Part shown: piece after piece, positions 10,620-22,903 of the stretch | Layout: every line of letters starts with the position of its first letter | Position numbering within the stretch: position 1 is the stretch's first letter | Assembly (NCBI GenBank): GCA_029891345.1 | Contig: CM056995.1 | Span: 215,578,547 to 215,642,546, forward strand | Length of the DNA stretch: 64,000 nucleotides | From: Dryococelus australis | Taxonomy: Eukaryota; Arthropoda; Insecta; Phasmatodea; Phasmatidae | Direction: 5' to 3' | The notes under the pieces: generated by a model | The model's input: only the letters and a program-made list of their open reading frames with translations | Database searches by the model: none | Told to the model about the DNA's origin: nothing | Made by a program: the position numbers and the translations under genes

Positions 10620-10935
10620 TGAGTATTGTGTAATGGGCTGGTGATTATGTAATGAAATAATAATATTTAAATTTATATTATTCTCTTTGTTAGAGGTTCG
10701 TTGAAGACTGGCTGTCGTGGTAAGTGGATGTGGTTATGTATGTACGAAGTTATTGGTGACTGTGTAACGAAATAGCAATAACTAAATTTGTAATAGTCTT
10801 GGCCAGTTGACGATTGGCTGTCGTGGTGAGTTTTGTGATTGGCTGGTGCTTACAAAATGAATTAATGACCATAATAGTAATAATAAAATTTGTAATAGTC
10901 TTTGTCTCTGAAGTTTGGCTGTTGTGGTGAGAGGA
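10620..10935. repeat. Tandem repeat, about 110-bp unit, three copies
   Basis: Each unit runs from a GGTG(A/C)TTAxxxAATGAA-like start through AATTTGTAATAGTCTTxG to (T)TGGCTGTCGTGGTGAG; the GGCTGTxGTGGT motif recurs at about 10710, 10818 and 10918. Confidence 0.6.
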
Positions 10936-11044
10936 CATTTGCAAGTGTGTAGTTGTCAGTTGTATACTGACTTGGTGAAAACGTATAAATTGTTTGTTGA
11001 TGTGTTTAGGCAAACAAAACTGTTAGCAATCGATGAAGGTTGGG

Positions 11045-11190
11045 AACATCGATAGATGTTAGTTTGTGTGTGTATGCATGTGTGTATATGTGGATGTATG
11101 GGTGTGTTTGTGTGTATGCATGGGTGTATGTGCATGTGTGTGTGGGTTTGTGTCTGTATGTATGTGTTGGGTGTATGTGTGTATGCTTAA
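11045..11190. repeat. GT/ATG-rich microsatellite
   Basis: Irregular TGTGTGTATG repeats, giving low-complexity Cys/Val/Tyr-rich open frames that are not genes. Confidence 0.8.
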
Positions 11191-11224
11191 CAGCTCACTT
11201 TCTCTCCGAAGAGTATACTTGTGT

Positions 11225-11320
11225 GATTGGAAATTTTTGGATTTATTTTGGATTTTTGGGAATTTTTAGATTATTTTTAGGAATTTTTGGATTTTTGGGG
11301 ATTTTTTGGATCTTTACATC
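11225..11320. repeat. Minisatellite of GGATTTTTGGGAATTTTT type
   Basis: Five or more imperfect copies of an 18-20 bp T/G-rich unit follow the GT-rich microsatellite. Confidence 0.65.
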
Positions 11321-11479
11321 TATAAAGAAATAAATAATTACACGATTACGTCATTACATGCCAACATTCGAGCTGTAGTGAGTGTATCACGTTAGTTGGG
11401 CGAGGGACATTGGCGAGGTCACATGTACGAAATATCTCTCGTAAGTGTCTTGCATCAGAAGTGTATGCGTTAAAAATAA

Positions 11480-11800
11480 AAATTTCCAAGATTTGCATTC
11501 GCTGGGACTCGAACCCCATAGCGGAAACTGAACCTCCGTATCGGAAGTGTAGTGCGCTAGAAGTGTATGTATTAAAAAAAATATCGAAATTTCCAAGTAT
11601 TGCTCTCAGCGGGAATCACACCCGGTAGTCCAAAAGAAAAAAAATGTATTAAAAGCCCTAAGCAGGAATACTCTTCAAAATTAAATGTTATTGAATTCTG
11701 AGAAAAAAATTAATATTAAATGACCTGCTCGAGAATCGAACCCAAGTCCGACAGTAACATTACATTAACTACCCCCACCAGCTATCCTACTAATATATAA
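11480..11800 (-). repeat. tRNA-like SINE heads (minus strand)
   Basis: On the minus strand, B-box-like GGGTTCGAGTCCCAGC (near 11500) and TTGGGTTCGATTCTCGAGCA (near 11730) are present. The second is preceded by GATAGCTGGTGGGGGTAG, an A-box-like segment, at the usual tRNA spacing. Related B boxes recur at 13840 and 14225-14470. Confidence 0.5.
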
Positions 11801-11819
11801 AGTTTTTTTTTAAATATTG

Positions 11820-13790
11820 TGACGGGAAACGCCACGTCACTGCACGTTTGTGAATAATTATCAACTTGCAAGCAATAGAAACACTCTTAAAATTAACGGG
11901 GTGGACCACGTCGCACACGCCCTCGAATAATTAAAATGTATATGAACTAGCAGGTGGACATTGTCGCCGTTCACCCATTCGAAAAATACTCACTGTGTCT
12001 GTGTTTGGTTGCCTGATAATTTGTGCGGCGCACTGTCCGATACGCACAGACACTTTCACACGTTGATTTTGAGGTTTAGTCACTTCCGATGTGACTTGAA
12101 ACTCTAATATAACTCACCTGTAATGTTCTCGCCTGCTTCACGTCACTTTAAAAAGACTTTGACAAACTTGGGGTGCCGAGAAAATAACTGTTCATGTCCG
12201 TGCATATTTTACAGTGCGGCAGCAACCAGACCTAGCAGAGAAATGTATAGCGGAATGATGTTTCAGCGATTCGTCGCCGGATCGCAGCACCGTCGACGGC
12301 CAGTACGAAGAATAGCCTGCCATTGTGCGTGCGCCGCCCCAAACAGGGACGTGTGGTTACGTCCCTTCCGGCAACTTGGTCAAGAGGCCGGAAGTCGAGG
12401 GACTGCTGTAATATTATTGGTGTTTAAATTTTCAATTTATGAAACCCTCTAAGGGAAATTGGTGTCTGCTGCGTCGGTCACCATATTTGGCAATGTCAAC
12501 CACTATTGGTTGTGATTAGCTTAATCTCTCCCAGGAGTAATTGAAAACCCCAACGATTTCTTGGAAATTCGGGGTTTTGAGGGGAAATTAATTTGATTGG
12601 TAGCGCAGGAGGGCGGACCTTTGTATTTAATGCCTCGAGGGGGCAAGCTTCTGCCAGAGAAAAGTAGGATTCTTATTTGATACACACATGTAGGTTCCTC
12701 AAGCGACCAGGTCCCTTACGTCACTTTGACGTTAACTGAGGGCCATGCTCGCCGGAAATTTTAAAGTATTTTTAAAGTTTTGCGAAATTTTGGCCCTTCA
12801 GCCAAAAATCCCACAGTGTTGCCTTCTGTAACCAGAGGTTTTGTAAACCTGGTCGTAAACACGAAATTAGGTGGCTGTAACGACCTGTAACCACTTATAA
12901 CCACGTGTAATCGAGATTATTTGGAACCAAAGGCAATAGTTATGGTCTTAGCCTTTTATAACCAAGTATGCGATATGCGAAACACTGTGTAATTATGATT
13001 GGCGAATATTTTTAAGAGAAAACTTTAGGAAGTTTAGGGTTTTTGTAAAAATCACATTTACTCACGGGAGTTAAGGCTGGCATTGCTTAGCAGTTGCTCC
13101 CATCCACTTGGGATCGCGAGTAGATATGCAGTAAACAGTGAGGTTATAAGGCTCACTTAGTGATGACCAGGAATGTGTTACCAAAATGGTTAGTTCCTGG
13201 TGTAGGAACTAACAATTATGTAATAATATCAAGAGTAAATGTAGGTGCGACAGAAATAAAGCCGCCATTTTGTAATTATGGTAATTTGGGGTTACCTGCT
13301 CAATATCTTTTGCGATGGCCTTTTGTTTGTTCTTATTAAAATTGCCAGAAAAAGGACATAAATATAAGCTGTATGAAAAATTTTGCAAGTATTAGCTGAA
13401 TAACAGCAAATGTATTTGGTACGGGAAGTATCTGGTTGCATTTTACTCTATATTTTGGCAATCTGTCTTTTCATATAAATGTATTACTAAGTTTGTTTTA
13501 TATGGGAGAGGAAAATAATGTTCACTTTTAAAAATGTAATGTAAGAATAATACAAATGGAAGTTTTTCCACCTGTAAGAAATATAAAAGAATTTAACAAA
13601 AAAAAATCAAAATAAAGAATACTACCACACTTCTTCGTTTCTGTTATAAATCGTTTATAACTATCAACTAACCCTTACACTGTACAGAAAAATGGTTTTC
13701 GAATGGCTTTTGCCATTTGTTGTGTTCTGATGGTTTTGCTAGGTCTTATGTAAATCCTGCCTTGCCATGCCCTTGATTTAGGAAGCGGCA
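11820..13790. other. Intron 1 sequence, nothing recognised
   Basis: Mixed-composition intronic DNA. The 109-codon open frame at 12123-12452 is locally GC-rich but shows no known motif or gene-like splice context. Confidence 0.4.
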
Positions 13791-13829
13791 AGGTCAGAAT
13801 CTGGAAATAGAATTATATCTAATGACCTG

Positions 13830-14480
13830 TTAGAGAATCAAACCCATGTCCGAAATTAACAACACATTATCTGCCCCCCCCCCCGAGCTATCAAACTCAC
13901 AAATAATTCTTGTTTAAAATTCGGAAATAAAATAATATTACATGAATTGACCGAACATCAAACCTGGATGCACTAAATGTGTAAATGTTAAAACAAAATA
14001 ATTGTTTCGTTAATGTATAAATAACTAATTACACTTGTCACTTATACAAGAACATACACTCATTACGCCAATAACCGATTATGTCATGCGTTCCCCCCCA
14101 CCGCTCTCGACCAGTAACTGTTTACAACAGCGAGTACGTTTTGTCACCTGATCGAGGGACATCGTGGTGATAAGACATCAGTCGGAGAGCGTAAGTGATT
14201 ACACTTTTTTTTCTTAGTGAATCGCCAATGAATCGAACCTGGTATTGCCAATAACTTTCAAAATTCTTCAAAATTAACAGAAATGCACCCGTTGGGTTTT
14301 GAATTCTATACCAGAAATCGAACCCCCATACCGGAAATGTCCCAAGTAAAAAAACTTTCAAGATTTTCCAAAATTAACATATGCGCAATGCCTGGGAATC
14401 GAACTGGAAGTTATAATTGCAAAATTTTCCAAAATTACCGTACATGCATTGCCTGGGAATTGAACCGGAAGTATGTTATG
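13830..14480 (-). repeat. Cluster of tRNA B-box-like repeats
   Basis: Successive copies of GAATCGAACC-type sequence (minus strand GGTTCGATTC) at about 13840, 14222, 14325, 14395 and 14455 are separated by similar AAAATTTTCCAAAATTA(A/C)C spacers. This is a short array built from one SINE-derived unit of about 60-70 bp. Confidence 0.55.
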
Positions 14481-14559
14481 CCATATGTGCAAAATATAGG
14501 TCATTGGATATGCAAAAATTGCAAATCTAGGTCACACCAAGCTAGAAATAGTAAGTAGG

Positions 14560-15260
14560 TCAAATTATCAGAAGTAGGTCACATATCAGAGGTTAAGGTA
14601 AAGGTCAAGTTCAAATATAAAAAAATATACAGAACGTACATGCTCCCACTACTCCCACACCCCCCCAAAAACACACCTAAAACAATCATAAAAATCGAGA
14701 ATAACTGCAAAAAATCTGGAAAATGCTCAAATCTATGAACTTATAATGTTATGCCACCCTCGCCCCTCCCTCACCCACAACCTGACCAATAGCCTCCATC
14801 CCTTACAACCACCCTCCCAATCATAAAAATCGAGAAGAATCGTAAAAATAAAAAATTCTAACTATTGGGGAACATACAGTGTTACTCCACCATTTATACT
14901 AGTTCTTCGATATTTTATATACATTTTTTTTCTCAATTTTTGGAGTTTAAGGTCATTGGGGTTAAGGTCTACGTCTTCAAAATCAAACATGAGACTCAAG
15001 TCATCAATGTAATATGTTCCCCGATTTTTAGAATTTTTAAAATTATTTTTCGTGATTGGTAGAATAGGGTGAGGTGTGGGGTTTTGGCTATGGGGTTTTG
15101 TGGGAGCTGTGGCCGGGGGGGGGGGGGGCAATGTATGGGGTAAGGGTGGAGTAATATTATATGTTCCTCGATTGTTTGAATTTTTTGGTTTTTGCGATTT
15201 TTCTCAATTTTTATGATTTGATGGGGGTAAGGGTTGGAGTTGGTTAGAGTGGACTTATTG
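14560..15260. repeat. Inverted array of C-rich / G-rich units (foldback-like)
   Basis: The left half has AATCATAAAAATCGAGAA followed by C-rich tracts and GGGGAACATA. The right half has the reverse complements: TATGTTCCCCGATTTTTAGA, TATGTTCCTCGATTG, CTCAATTTTTATGATTTG and G-rich tracts including a run of about 15 G at 15114-15128. The switch occurs near 14930. Same theme as the palindrome at 34.6 kb. Confidence 0.65.
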
Positions 15261-15379
15261 GATATAAATCCCGTTCTTCAATTCACTGATGAGTGAAGAT
15301 ATCTCAGTAATGTGTGATAAACCTCCAAGTTGCTCCTAACCAATTAAAATTCTGACTATACAAACAAGCTTACTGATGT

Positions 15380-16500
15380 CTTCAGGAAATATGTAGCCAT
15401 GTTCTAATCGTTTGCTTTCTTCACATCAATCGTCGCAGGAAACTCATTAGGGAGACGCGTAAGATCGTCAGGAAAATCACCATCACATTCATCTCCTTCG
15501 TCATCAGCATAGTCTTCAACATCGTCATTTTGTGCTTCTTCATCAGCACAGCCATCACAGATTTATTTCCTTGGCAAAAAGGGCGTTGTTGTTGGAATTA
15601 GTCCTCACAGCAGCTGGTGATACATTTTTTTTGAAGTTCGTAATTTCACATGCCATAATAGGAAATATATAATAATTAGCACCAGCTGACTGTATCGCAC
15701 GTTGTTCGTCGCTTGTACAGCCTGTAGTCATCTCGTCGCCTGTGAATGTAGTATGCAGCATATTAGCGAGCTGTAGTGACGCCAACACGTGCTGTTCCCC
15801 TGTAGGAGGCAGAGCACTATACTTGCAGACCTTGGTGCATCTATTCAAATTATCACTTCGAGCGAACTGCCTACACTGTAAAAAATAATAGGAAAATTGT
15901 CAGATAAGTGCAAGGTAATATTCGCAATTCGCGCCCACCCACCAGCCAATGTCAAGCATTTTAGTGTTGAGATTTCAGTTACTATTCGTCAGAGGATATT
16001 GGTAATAAAAATTTACAGTACTAACACTCCAGGATATTTTTTAATACATTTTATTACACAATATAGTTAATATTCCTTTACTTGTATGGGATTCCCCCCA
16101 CCTTTGTCAGGTACTTCTCTCGTACGATTAGGGAATAGTACTTTACTTATAAATTTACTCTACATTTAAGAGGCAATTTTATCTTACATGTAGAGGTAAT
16201 TAGCTTCCCTTACATGTAAGGGAATTTTACCCCAGTTTTTTACAGTGTAAAACAGTTAACATAGCTCATTTCCATACGAGGTGGGTTCATCAAAACTTCA
16301 CTCTTCTCTTGTGGATGGACTGTGTGGCTGTAGGCATAAGCCTTATCGTAGTATCGCCCCGATCGACAATCTGACGAATAAGGTGCTTGCCTTGGCTCCA
16401 CATTCATTGCAGTCAGTCCTAAGTACAAGTACGCACGAATAATCTCCAGTACAAGGAGAGCAAGGTCTTCCAAATCAATGTTTACACACAAACTCCTAAA
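15380..16500 (-). pseudogene. Unidentified coding-like remnant split by a CACTG MITE
   Basis: On the minus strand two open stretches flank the MITE. 16491-16250 encodes an N-terminal-like piece (...IDLEDLALLVLEIIRAY..., ending MEMSYVNCF). 15870-15555 continues (QFARSDNLNRCTKVCKYSAL... to NNNALFAKEINL). A further acidic stretch in another frame (GCADEEAQNDDVEDYADDEG) lies at about 15440-15560. The composition looks protein-derived, but I do not recognise the family. It lies inside CD36 intron 1, on the same strand, and I see no CD36 motif in it. It may be a decayed transposon ORF or a processed gene. Confidence 0.35.
15874..16247. mobile_element. MITE with CACTG...CAGTG termini, 374 bp
   Basis: The left end CACTGTAAAAAATAATAGG and the right end (reverse complement CACTGTAAAAAACTGGGG) form short TIRs. 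TA flanks both sides (15872-15873, 16248-16249). The interior has repeated TTACATGTA(A/G)xGG motifs. It interrupts the coding-like remnant. Confidence 0.75.
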
Positions 16501-16509
16501 AGAGGACTA

Positions 16510-17480
16510 TGACATTGCTCTCTGTAACAGCAATGGATGCATGGATGTATCCAGTCTGGAGTTTCATATCTACATCACTAAAGTTCCTACTCTCCAAAGC
16601 CACAAAGAAAATTAAGTATAATATCTTCGCATATGATTCGCTCATCATCTGAACAACACATTGCTAATTTATTTACATTCTTTGAATTAAGTACATCTAA
16701 CGAGAGGAGTTACATATCTCCCAAAAGCCTCGAACAAGTAGGTCACATTTCACAGTAATCACATACATTCCGGCGCATTCAATATTGTTCTAGCATTTTC
16801 TTAGACTTCGCTCATCAAGGTTAAGAATCGCGCTCTGGACAAGATATATTTTTCAGGATTTTAGGAAAAAAAGTATTATCTCAGGAAAGTTTATAATCTC
16901 CAAATATTTAGAGGAACCTGGCGTAGACTTTCTCGAAGGCAAATACCGTTGAACATTGTACGTCTCCATTGCTATACGCTTATCTCATACGGCATATGAC
17001 GGATGCTGTTTGGCAACGTATTGGCCCACGTAGTCTAGAGCCTGACGACCAGACGCTGGAGAACGCGCCATCAACACCGCATGCTAGCGAGTATGCCCGC
17101 GTCCGACGATGATGCGCCATCTGATCAGGTCCGAACTGACGACACACTCGCCGATATCGTCGATGGTCGATGCTCAGCAGCATGTCTTCCCTTTGCGAAG
17201 CTTTTCGCGAAACGTGCCGAAAGCAACCCATCTGTTCGGCGAAACATTTATGGTACTGCTATAGTGCGAAGCCCAGCTTATGCTCATGAAAAGCCCTCAG
17301 CCATACATTTTAAATGTTAGAAATATGGGAGAACCGAGAAAACCCACGTATACGATCGCGTGATGTTTAATAATCACAGATAATTGGAAATAAACAACGC
17401 TGATGCTATTTTCTACACGAATATAAATACACAATGTTACGGCATCAGTGGCGCGTGGTGAACTGTTGCAAGGTATAGGC
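16510..17480. other. Intronic DNA, unrecognised
   Basis: A GC-rich block at 16980-17290 carries overlapping open frames on both strands (83 and 79 codons). I could not match either to a transposase or a host domain. Confidence 0.35.
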
Positions 17481-17625
17481 CGTTCACGGTAAAGTGAGCA
17501 CTTTTTAAGGCCCTTACAGATTTTCCTTTCATTCAATTTCCATATTCCTGCTGCTTTTTAATATAAAAATTGCAATGTGACCAATAAACACAGTGTATAC
17601 ATTTCAAGGTGGGCATTTAATAAGA
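17481..17625. mobile_element. MITE family B, left half
   Basis: TAGGCCGTTCACGGTAAAG followed by GAGCACTTTTTAAGGCCC and the internal ACCAATAAACACAGTGTATA block. The right end is missing or unrecognisable. Confidence 0.65.
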
Positions 17626-17629
17626 ACTA

Positions 17630-20475
17630 CCTACATGCTAATTTCATCCGACTTAGGTATTTATTTTGGCACATAGCCCAGGTGAGAACTGACTGTGGGA
17701 TCTGCTGGTTGCAAGGAAGATATTCTTAGTCCTAGACCTCAGGGTGCTGGTATCAAGTCTAAGTTTTCCGATTAAAATAAAATAAATTGTTTATTGTCCT
17801 CGTATATGGAAACGTCATTTTCATTAAAAAAGTTTCTGACAAATTATTAAAAGTTCTAATGAATTCACTTTGTGGTCTAGGGCATTGTTCGCTGCATGGC
17901 AGTCGTATAGGCACCTAAGCAATATTAAATAGGCCTAATATGTACAGTTAAAAGAAAACCTTTGTTCAGACGAAATGTAAAAATGATATGCGGTGCGTAC
18001 TGAGTGAGCCAAGACATCACATCACGGCGCTACCTAATTAACTGTGAGATTACAAAATAAGGTAATAGACAATACATTTCATAATCTCCAAATTGTTACG
18101 TAGTGTGAAAAATATACACTGTACGTTAATTTTGTAATATTAAAACAGATTCTCATGAAAAACTTCAAAAAGGAACTCGCTTTCTCCCCTCGCGTTAATG
18201 TCTCCTGACACATTATTGGGTTTTATGACTTCATGAACCACATATATTATCTAAATGAGTGAGTGCAAAGTGTGTTTAGTTTACGAGTCAAAATATTTCG
18301 TTACTGAAAATAACTGCATTATCAACTTCCTCAAACAACAGTTAATACCACAAATATGTGACACATAAGAACAGCTGATTTTAGGTCAAGTATGAAGCAC
18401 CGAAATGTCATTTTATCATTAACGCATAAACTTACTGAGAAATAAGCAATGCTGTATGTTACGGATACCCGCCAGTAAAATATTTTTTAATAGGCCTACT
18501 TCTGTGAAACTTTGTTTATTGCGACATTCTATTGATCACGAGGATTCGGAACTTAAATGATTCTAATGAGCCGAGGTATAGTCCATTAGCTCTTTAAATC
18601 TACGACCACTCCACTCAATATTTATGTGAAAAGGAGGGACTTATTATCCAGCACTGCACTGATGAGCTCATGTTCGTCTTGACTGAAATGACATTAGCGA
18701 GAGCCACGACAATCTTCAGACACATCGTAGATATCAAGTTAATTATGCTATTTCTCTCTACGTGGCTAAGATATTGGGTAGCCCATTTCTCAAGTTTTAT
18801 ATCATAATATTATTTCGCTCGAAAAAAAAAATGTTGACGGGTGGTGTATGCCATCAGCACGTTCTAGTGAACGTAGTTAATATCGTACGGGGCTTCCAAA
18901 ACTTGAAAAAAATTTCATAAAATTAATAAAACGTAATGGATATATGTTTATTTTGCTATTTTACTGCCATAATAAAGCTGATTTTAAACAAATACATGTA
19001 AGATAACATAGAAAAATAAGTGTTATATTTGTTAACATAAAATACCAGCAGGTAGTTAAGACGCAATGCACTTACATTTGCTGACGTAAACGACGACACA
19101 GTTAATTTTATTACGTATATTTTTACACGAGCATGTATCATGTCATAGTTGAAAGAAGTAAGAAAGAAGACAGACGATATTTTGAATGTTGACGCAGAAG
19201 TTTAATTGTGTGGTAACACGACAAGTTTCCCAAGAGATGAACTTTCGTCGTTACGTCATTCCCAATCTGTGTTTCACGAAATGATCAGCTCAATCTATTT
19301 AACATCGGAATATATCAATGGCAGAATTGTAAACATGCGTGCATGTCCACTTTGACAAACATTTACTTAAACAACGTGTGATTTCTGTATATAATATATT
19401 AATGGCATATTTTCACTTATTGAAGAAAACCTGTAAATAATTAGCCCACGTCGAATATGCTGTACTGTATCATAAATAAATCATTTATCGTAAGCGTTTT
19501 ATACTTCCGTTAACACTACAGTACATAATTTTTTAGTTAAATTAAATTTCCCCTTTCACTTTGTACATAAATTCCGTATACTATTTATTTTATAGTCAAC
19601 GTGGAATTAAAAGCTAGAGGAAAGAGTTATTTTGTTAAAAGCTAGCAAGAAATAGTTATTGTATACAATGTTATTAAATTACGTTTTATTAAGTAATGTG
19701 TAAAGCGAACATTTCTTACCTACACATTTAAGTTTTGTGGTGAAACTGGCGGAAATATTACGTATAAAGATATTTATTTTCGATTGTCTGTCCAGCTTAC
19801 ACGTTTCATGCGTTGTTTTACTTCAGGGGTTTTGTCATACCTGCACACGTTGCAGCGACAGATGCGGAATTGCATTTGGGATGGCGAATATAAAAAAAAA
19901 ACATTTACTGCGGCTTAGCAAGTAGACATACTCTACAGAACAGGGAAGGCCTTAGCGGAAGTAAGCGAATTATAGTTTTAATCCCGTAAACATTTTTAAC
20001 GCCATATTTTCTTTTCTGCAAGGAAATAGACTATAAAAGTTGACAAATTGGAGAGTTACTCGCTTTCCAATTTAAATTTCACAAATCGCATATGTAACGT
20101 AAGAACAAACCTTCTATAATGCTAAAGCTTCACCAAATTAATATAAAATACATAACACAATGCCAACAGCTCTGTAATTCCTACAAACTATCTATACATG
20201 CAACAGATTTGAGCTTACATGCAGTATAAGTAGCATAAAAGCCTACAATTCTCGAACATTTGCATAAAATTATGGCAAATTTCGTACCGTACCTCTCGTT
20301 GAAGACAAATGTCAACAACGTTAATTTCTCAGTGGAACACTTCAAAAAACGATTAATCTGTCCGGTATTGAACTAATTTACAAGCCTTAGTGTTGCAGTC
20401 ATGTAATATTTCGCCATGAACTGCAAATGCGTCGCGCGTGCTTCTTGTAATCAGTGCACAACGTCCTGCGTGCTC
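17630..20475. other. Intronic DNA, nothing recognised
   Basis: AT-rich sequence without long open frames, tandem structure or obvious TIRs. Read on both strands. Confidence 0.5.
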
Positions 20476-20650
20476 GGTCATATAGGCTGTTCACGGTAAA
20501 CTGAGCACTTTTGAATGGCATGCGTAATATCTAGTTGTAGACACACATATACATTGTCATGGTCCTCAGCACTTCATTCACGCGTCGGTTAAGTGAATTT
20601 GTGGAATTATTAGGAAAGTAAACATTTTACAAATCTCTTACATTCACGGG

Positions 20651-20910
20651 GGCCGCGGTGGCTGAGCGGTTAAGCAGCTCGCCTTCTACCATGGCGAACC
20701 GGGTTCAATTCCCGATCAGGACACTCCCGGATTTTTGCATGTGGGAATCGTACCGGACGATGCCGCTAGTCGGCGGGTTTTCTAGCGGATCTTCCATTTC
20801 CCCCCGCCATTTCATTCCGGCGCCTCTCTATACTCACCTCAATGACCCTCATTGGCTCTCAGGACTTCGATGTTAAGAGCCGCTCAAATCTCTTCACTCA
20901 ACTCACTCTT
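20651..20910 (+). repeat. tRNA-derived SINE, family 1, copy S1
   Basis: The head GGCCGCGGTGGCTGAGCGG has an A box, and GGGTTCAATTCCCGATC has a B box at tRNA spacing. The body carries GCATGTGGGAATCGTACCGG, GCGGGTTTTCTAG and CTCTCAGGACTTCGATG, ending CTCTTCACTCAACTCACTC. Possible target duplication TCTTACAxTTxAC on both sides. The 72-codon open frame inside is SINE sequence. Confidence 0.88.
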
Positions 20911-21359
20911 ACACTTACAAGCAAAAAAACTAGAAAGAATATGGGGTGTGGCTGTGTTGGGGACACGGCCGTTTGTTTTGCGTGAATTCGTCTACGTTGA
21001 CGCGCTCGGACGGACGCCTTGATGTTTATTTTACGTTCCCGGCGCCGCTTCACTCGATCATATGAGTCTTTATGGGTATCACTGGATTTATTTTGAGATG
21101 CTCTTTCCAACAGTATACGATTTATGTAATTCGATTTGGCTTTTGACGAGTATAGGCCGACATTGTTAAGTTTTCTTAATTTTTTACATTGAACGCATAC
21201 GATTTCACCATGACCTCGCCACAGAAATGTTTTTATATATGCAATCGATTGATCTTGACGAGAGCTGTCGATTGAAATTCAAACTAGCGTAGTAGCTACT
21301 CCTAGTCAAAAGTTGTACTACGCGGAAGTAATGAGACGCGGCGTAACAAACTCAAAATT

Positions 21360-21385
21360 GCGGCCTCAATCCCCCCCCCCCTCCC
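21360..21385. repeat. Poly-C tract in the insertion splitting A4
   Basis: About 11 C at 21370-21380, in an unidentified segment of roughly 640 bp (20945-21590) lying between parts of the A4 MITE. Confidence 0.5.
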
Positions 21386-21719
21386 TATTCTCTCTGTCGA
21401 GCGCGATGCTTCGCAGTCCTCAGTCAACGTAACATATTCTTTGATACTTTGGTAATCGAGTGGTGTAATGGAATTTCGAATGTAGCCGATAGATTCGGAG
21501 CTGCAATGACAAACTGTATCCCCCAATTTTGTTATCAATGGATTTTCTGGATTGCCACCCCATATGGTTGCAAATTTAAAACCGTATTCGCGTCAAAAAG
21601 AAATAGTAAATTTAATATTAAAATATGGAACTATTTTCGCTCTGTTCTTGCCAACTTTGTTGGGCACATGCCAATCAGTACGCCCGTTAAAATATATGCT
21701 TATAATATGCCCCTATTAG

Positions 21720-22740
21720 CAGTAACCATTCATAAATGAGACGTGCAGAATGTCTCACAAATCAGATTACTGTGCTAAGTGTACTCGTTCGTGATCCTGG
21801 GGACTGAACGTGTCTAATTATACCCCACACATTAGTTCGCACATTAATTAGGAAGGTGGCGACATTGTTCACTCAACTGGCAAGCTGTTATCATAACATC
21901 TGTTTTCGGCGATCTTATAAAGATACCAAAACCTCTCAGAGACAATTAATTGATTTGCTTAACAAATGAATGAAGCGGGCTTGGGACTTTTGGAAATAAC
22001 TTCTAACTTTTTTCCGGTTATACACTTAATGCTTGCTGTGCCACTAGCGATATTTTATCACTCAAGCCCAAACATCGAAGAATTTATTCGGAAACACACA
22101 ATAATATTAGTACAGTTCCCTTCGTAATTCAACTCCTTCCGAAAGAATAAATATACTCCCTAGAAAACATGTAAATATAACTCACCCTAGAGAGAAAAAT
22201 TGGTTTTGAGGAAATATTCGGATAACTGAAGGAAAAAAAATTATTATAGTCTTATTGTACATGTTTCGAATCGTACAATCAGTAATTTTTGAAGATGATG
22301 GGAGTTAAGAATTTTGCTTTAATACCGTAAATAAAAAGCCACAGAGCTCTTCGTGCACAAAAACAGCCTCATCGTGGTTTTTAGCCACATATCTCCCGTG
22401 GTTATTTCGTGAGTGACGCACATTCGAGAGTGATCTAAATGTATGGAAGTGGGCATTGTTATTGTATATTTATAAATAAGGTGGAAATATTAAGCGACTG
22501 TAGTTACTGTTAAGTCAGTGGTTATGAATTTAATTCTACTTGAGATTACCATGACCACAGCTCTCAGTGATAAAGGCAGAAATTTTTGATAGTATGGCGA
22601 TACAGTCGTATTTTATAAATAATACTGCATTTCTATGCATTTTTTAATCCCTTTTCAAATAAATTATGAAATAAAATTTAGTTATTCTATTTTATTAAGA
22701 CCTCCGTTTCCACACTAACCTGTACGACCTAGCCAATTTG
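21720..22740. other. Intron 1 proximal part, nothing recognised
   Basis: AT-rich, no repeat or coding motif recognised. Confidence 0.45.
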
Positions 22741-22783
22741 TAACTTTATTAATGTGTTGCACAAGTTAGCCATGGTGTCTCAC

Positions 22784-22903
22784 CCTGTTGACTATAACGC
22801 GGTAAAAGTCCTCTACAAGGACGAGAGTGATGCCTCCCAGGAGAACCAAAATGACACCGAGAGATGCCGAGATTCTCATCCAAGTCTTGTGCTTGAACTG
22901 CAT
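22784..22903 (-). CDS. CD36-family receptor, coding exon 1 (start codon, N-terminal anchor)
   Basis: The 40-codon reading begins at ATG 22903-22901 and ends at AACAGG|GTGAGA in phase 0. It encodes a short basic cytoplasmic tail (MQFKHKTWMR), one hydrophobic membrane span at about residues 11-30 (rich in V/L/I/G), and the start of the ectodomain (EDFYRVIVNR). This is the expected architecture of CD36 proteins: a two-span topology with both tails cytosolic and the first span acting as uncleaved signal-anchor. The start is fixed by an in-frame TGA at 22936-22934, 33 nt upstream. Joining residue 40 directly to exon 2 gives the spacing seen in the family between first span and the 'YExW' motif, so no exon is missing between them despite the 17-kb intron. 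Confidence 0.92.

Larger units (their letters stand above)
20481..21710 (+). mobile_element. MITE family A copy A4, split by two later insertions
   Basis: Piece 1 (20483-20646) starts TAGGCTGTTCACGGTAAAC and runs to ATTTTACAAATCT. Piece 2 (about 20920-20945, AAAAAAACTAGAAAGAATAT) continues the family order after a SINE. Piece 3 (about 21590-21705: AGAAATAGTAAATTTAA, ATATGGAACTATTTTC, TGCCAACTTTGTTGGGC) completes most of the rest after a 640-bp unidentified insertion. The final TIR is not visible. Confidence 0.65.
5833..22783 (-). other. Intron 1 of the CD36-family gene (16.95 kb)
   Basis: Bounded by donor GTGAGA (22783) and acceptor TTTTTCAG (5833). It holds the repeats listed separately (hAT MITE, palindromic TA MITE, degenerate tandem arrays, an inverted array, a CACTG MITE, SINE and A/B MITEs) and a minus-strand coding-like remnant at 15.4-16.5 kb. 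No other exon of this gene is needed inside it, because exons 1 and 2 join in frame at the family spacing. Confidence 0.85.

Noticed and set aside
20651-20725. Possible functional tRNA gene
   Set aside because: A and B boxes are present, but the acceptor stem does not close and the same head recurs with a common SINE body at several sites.
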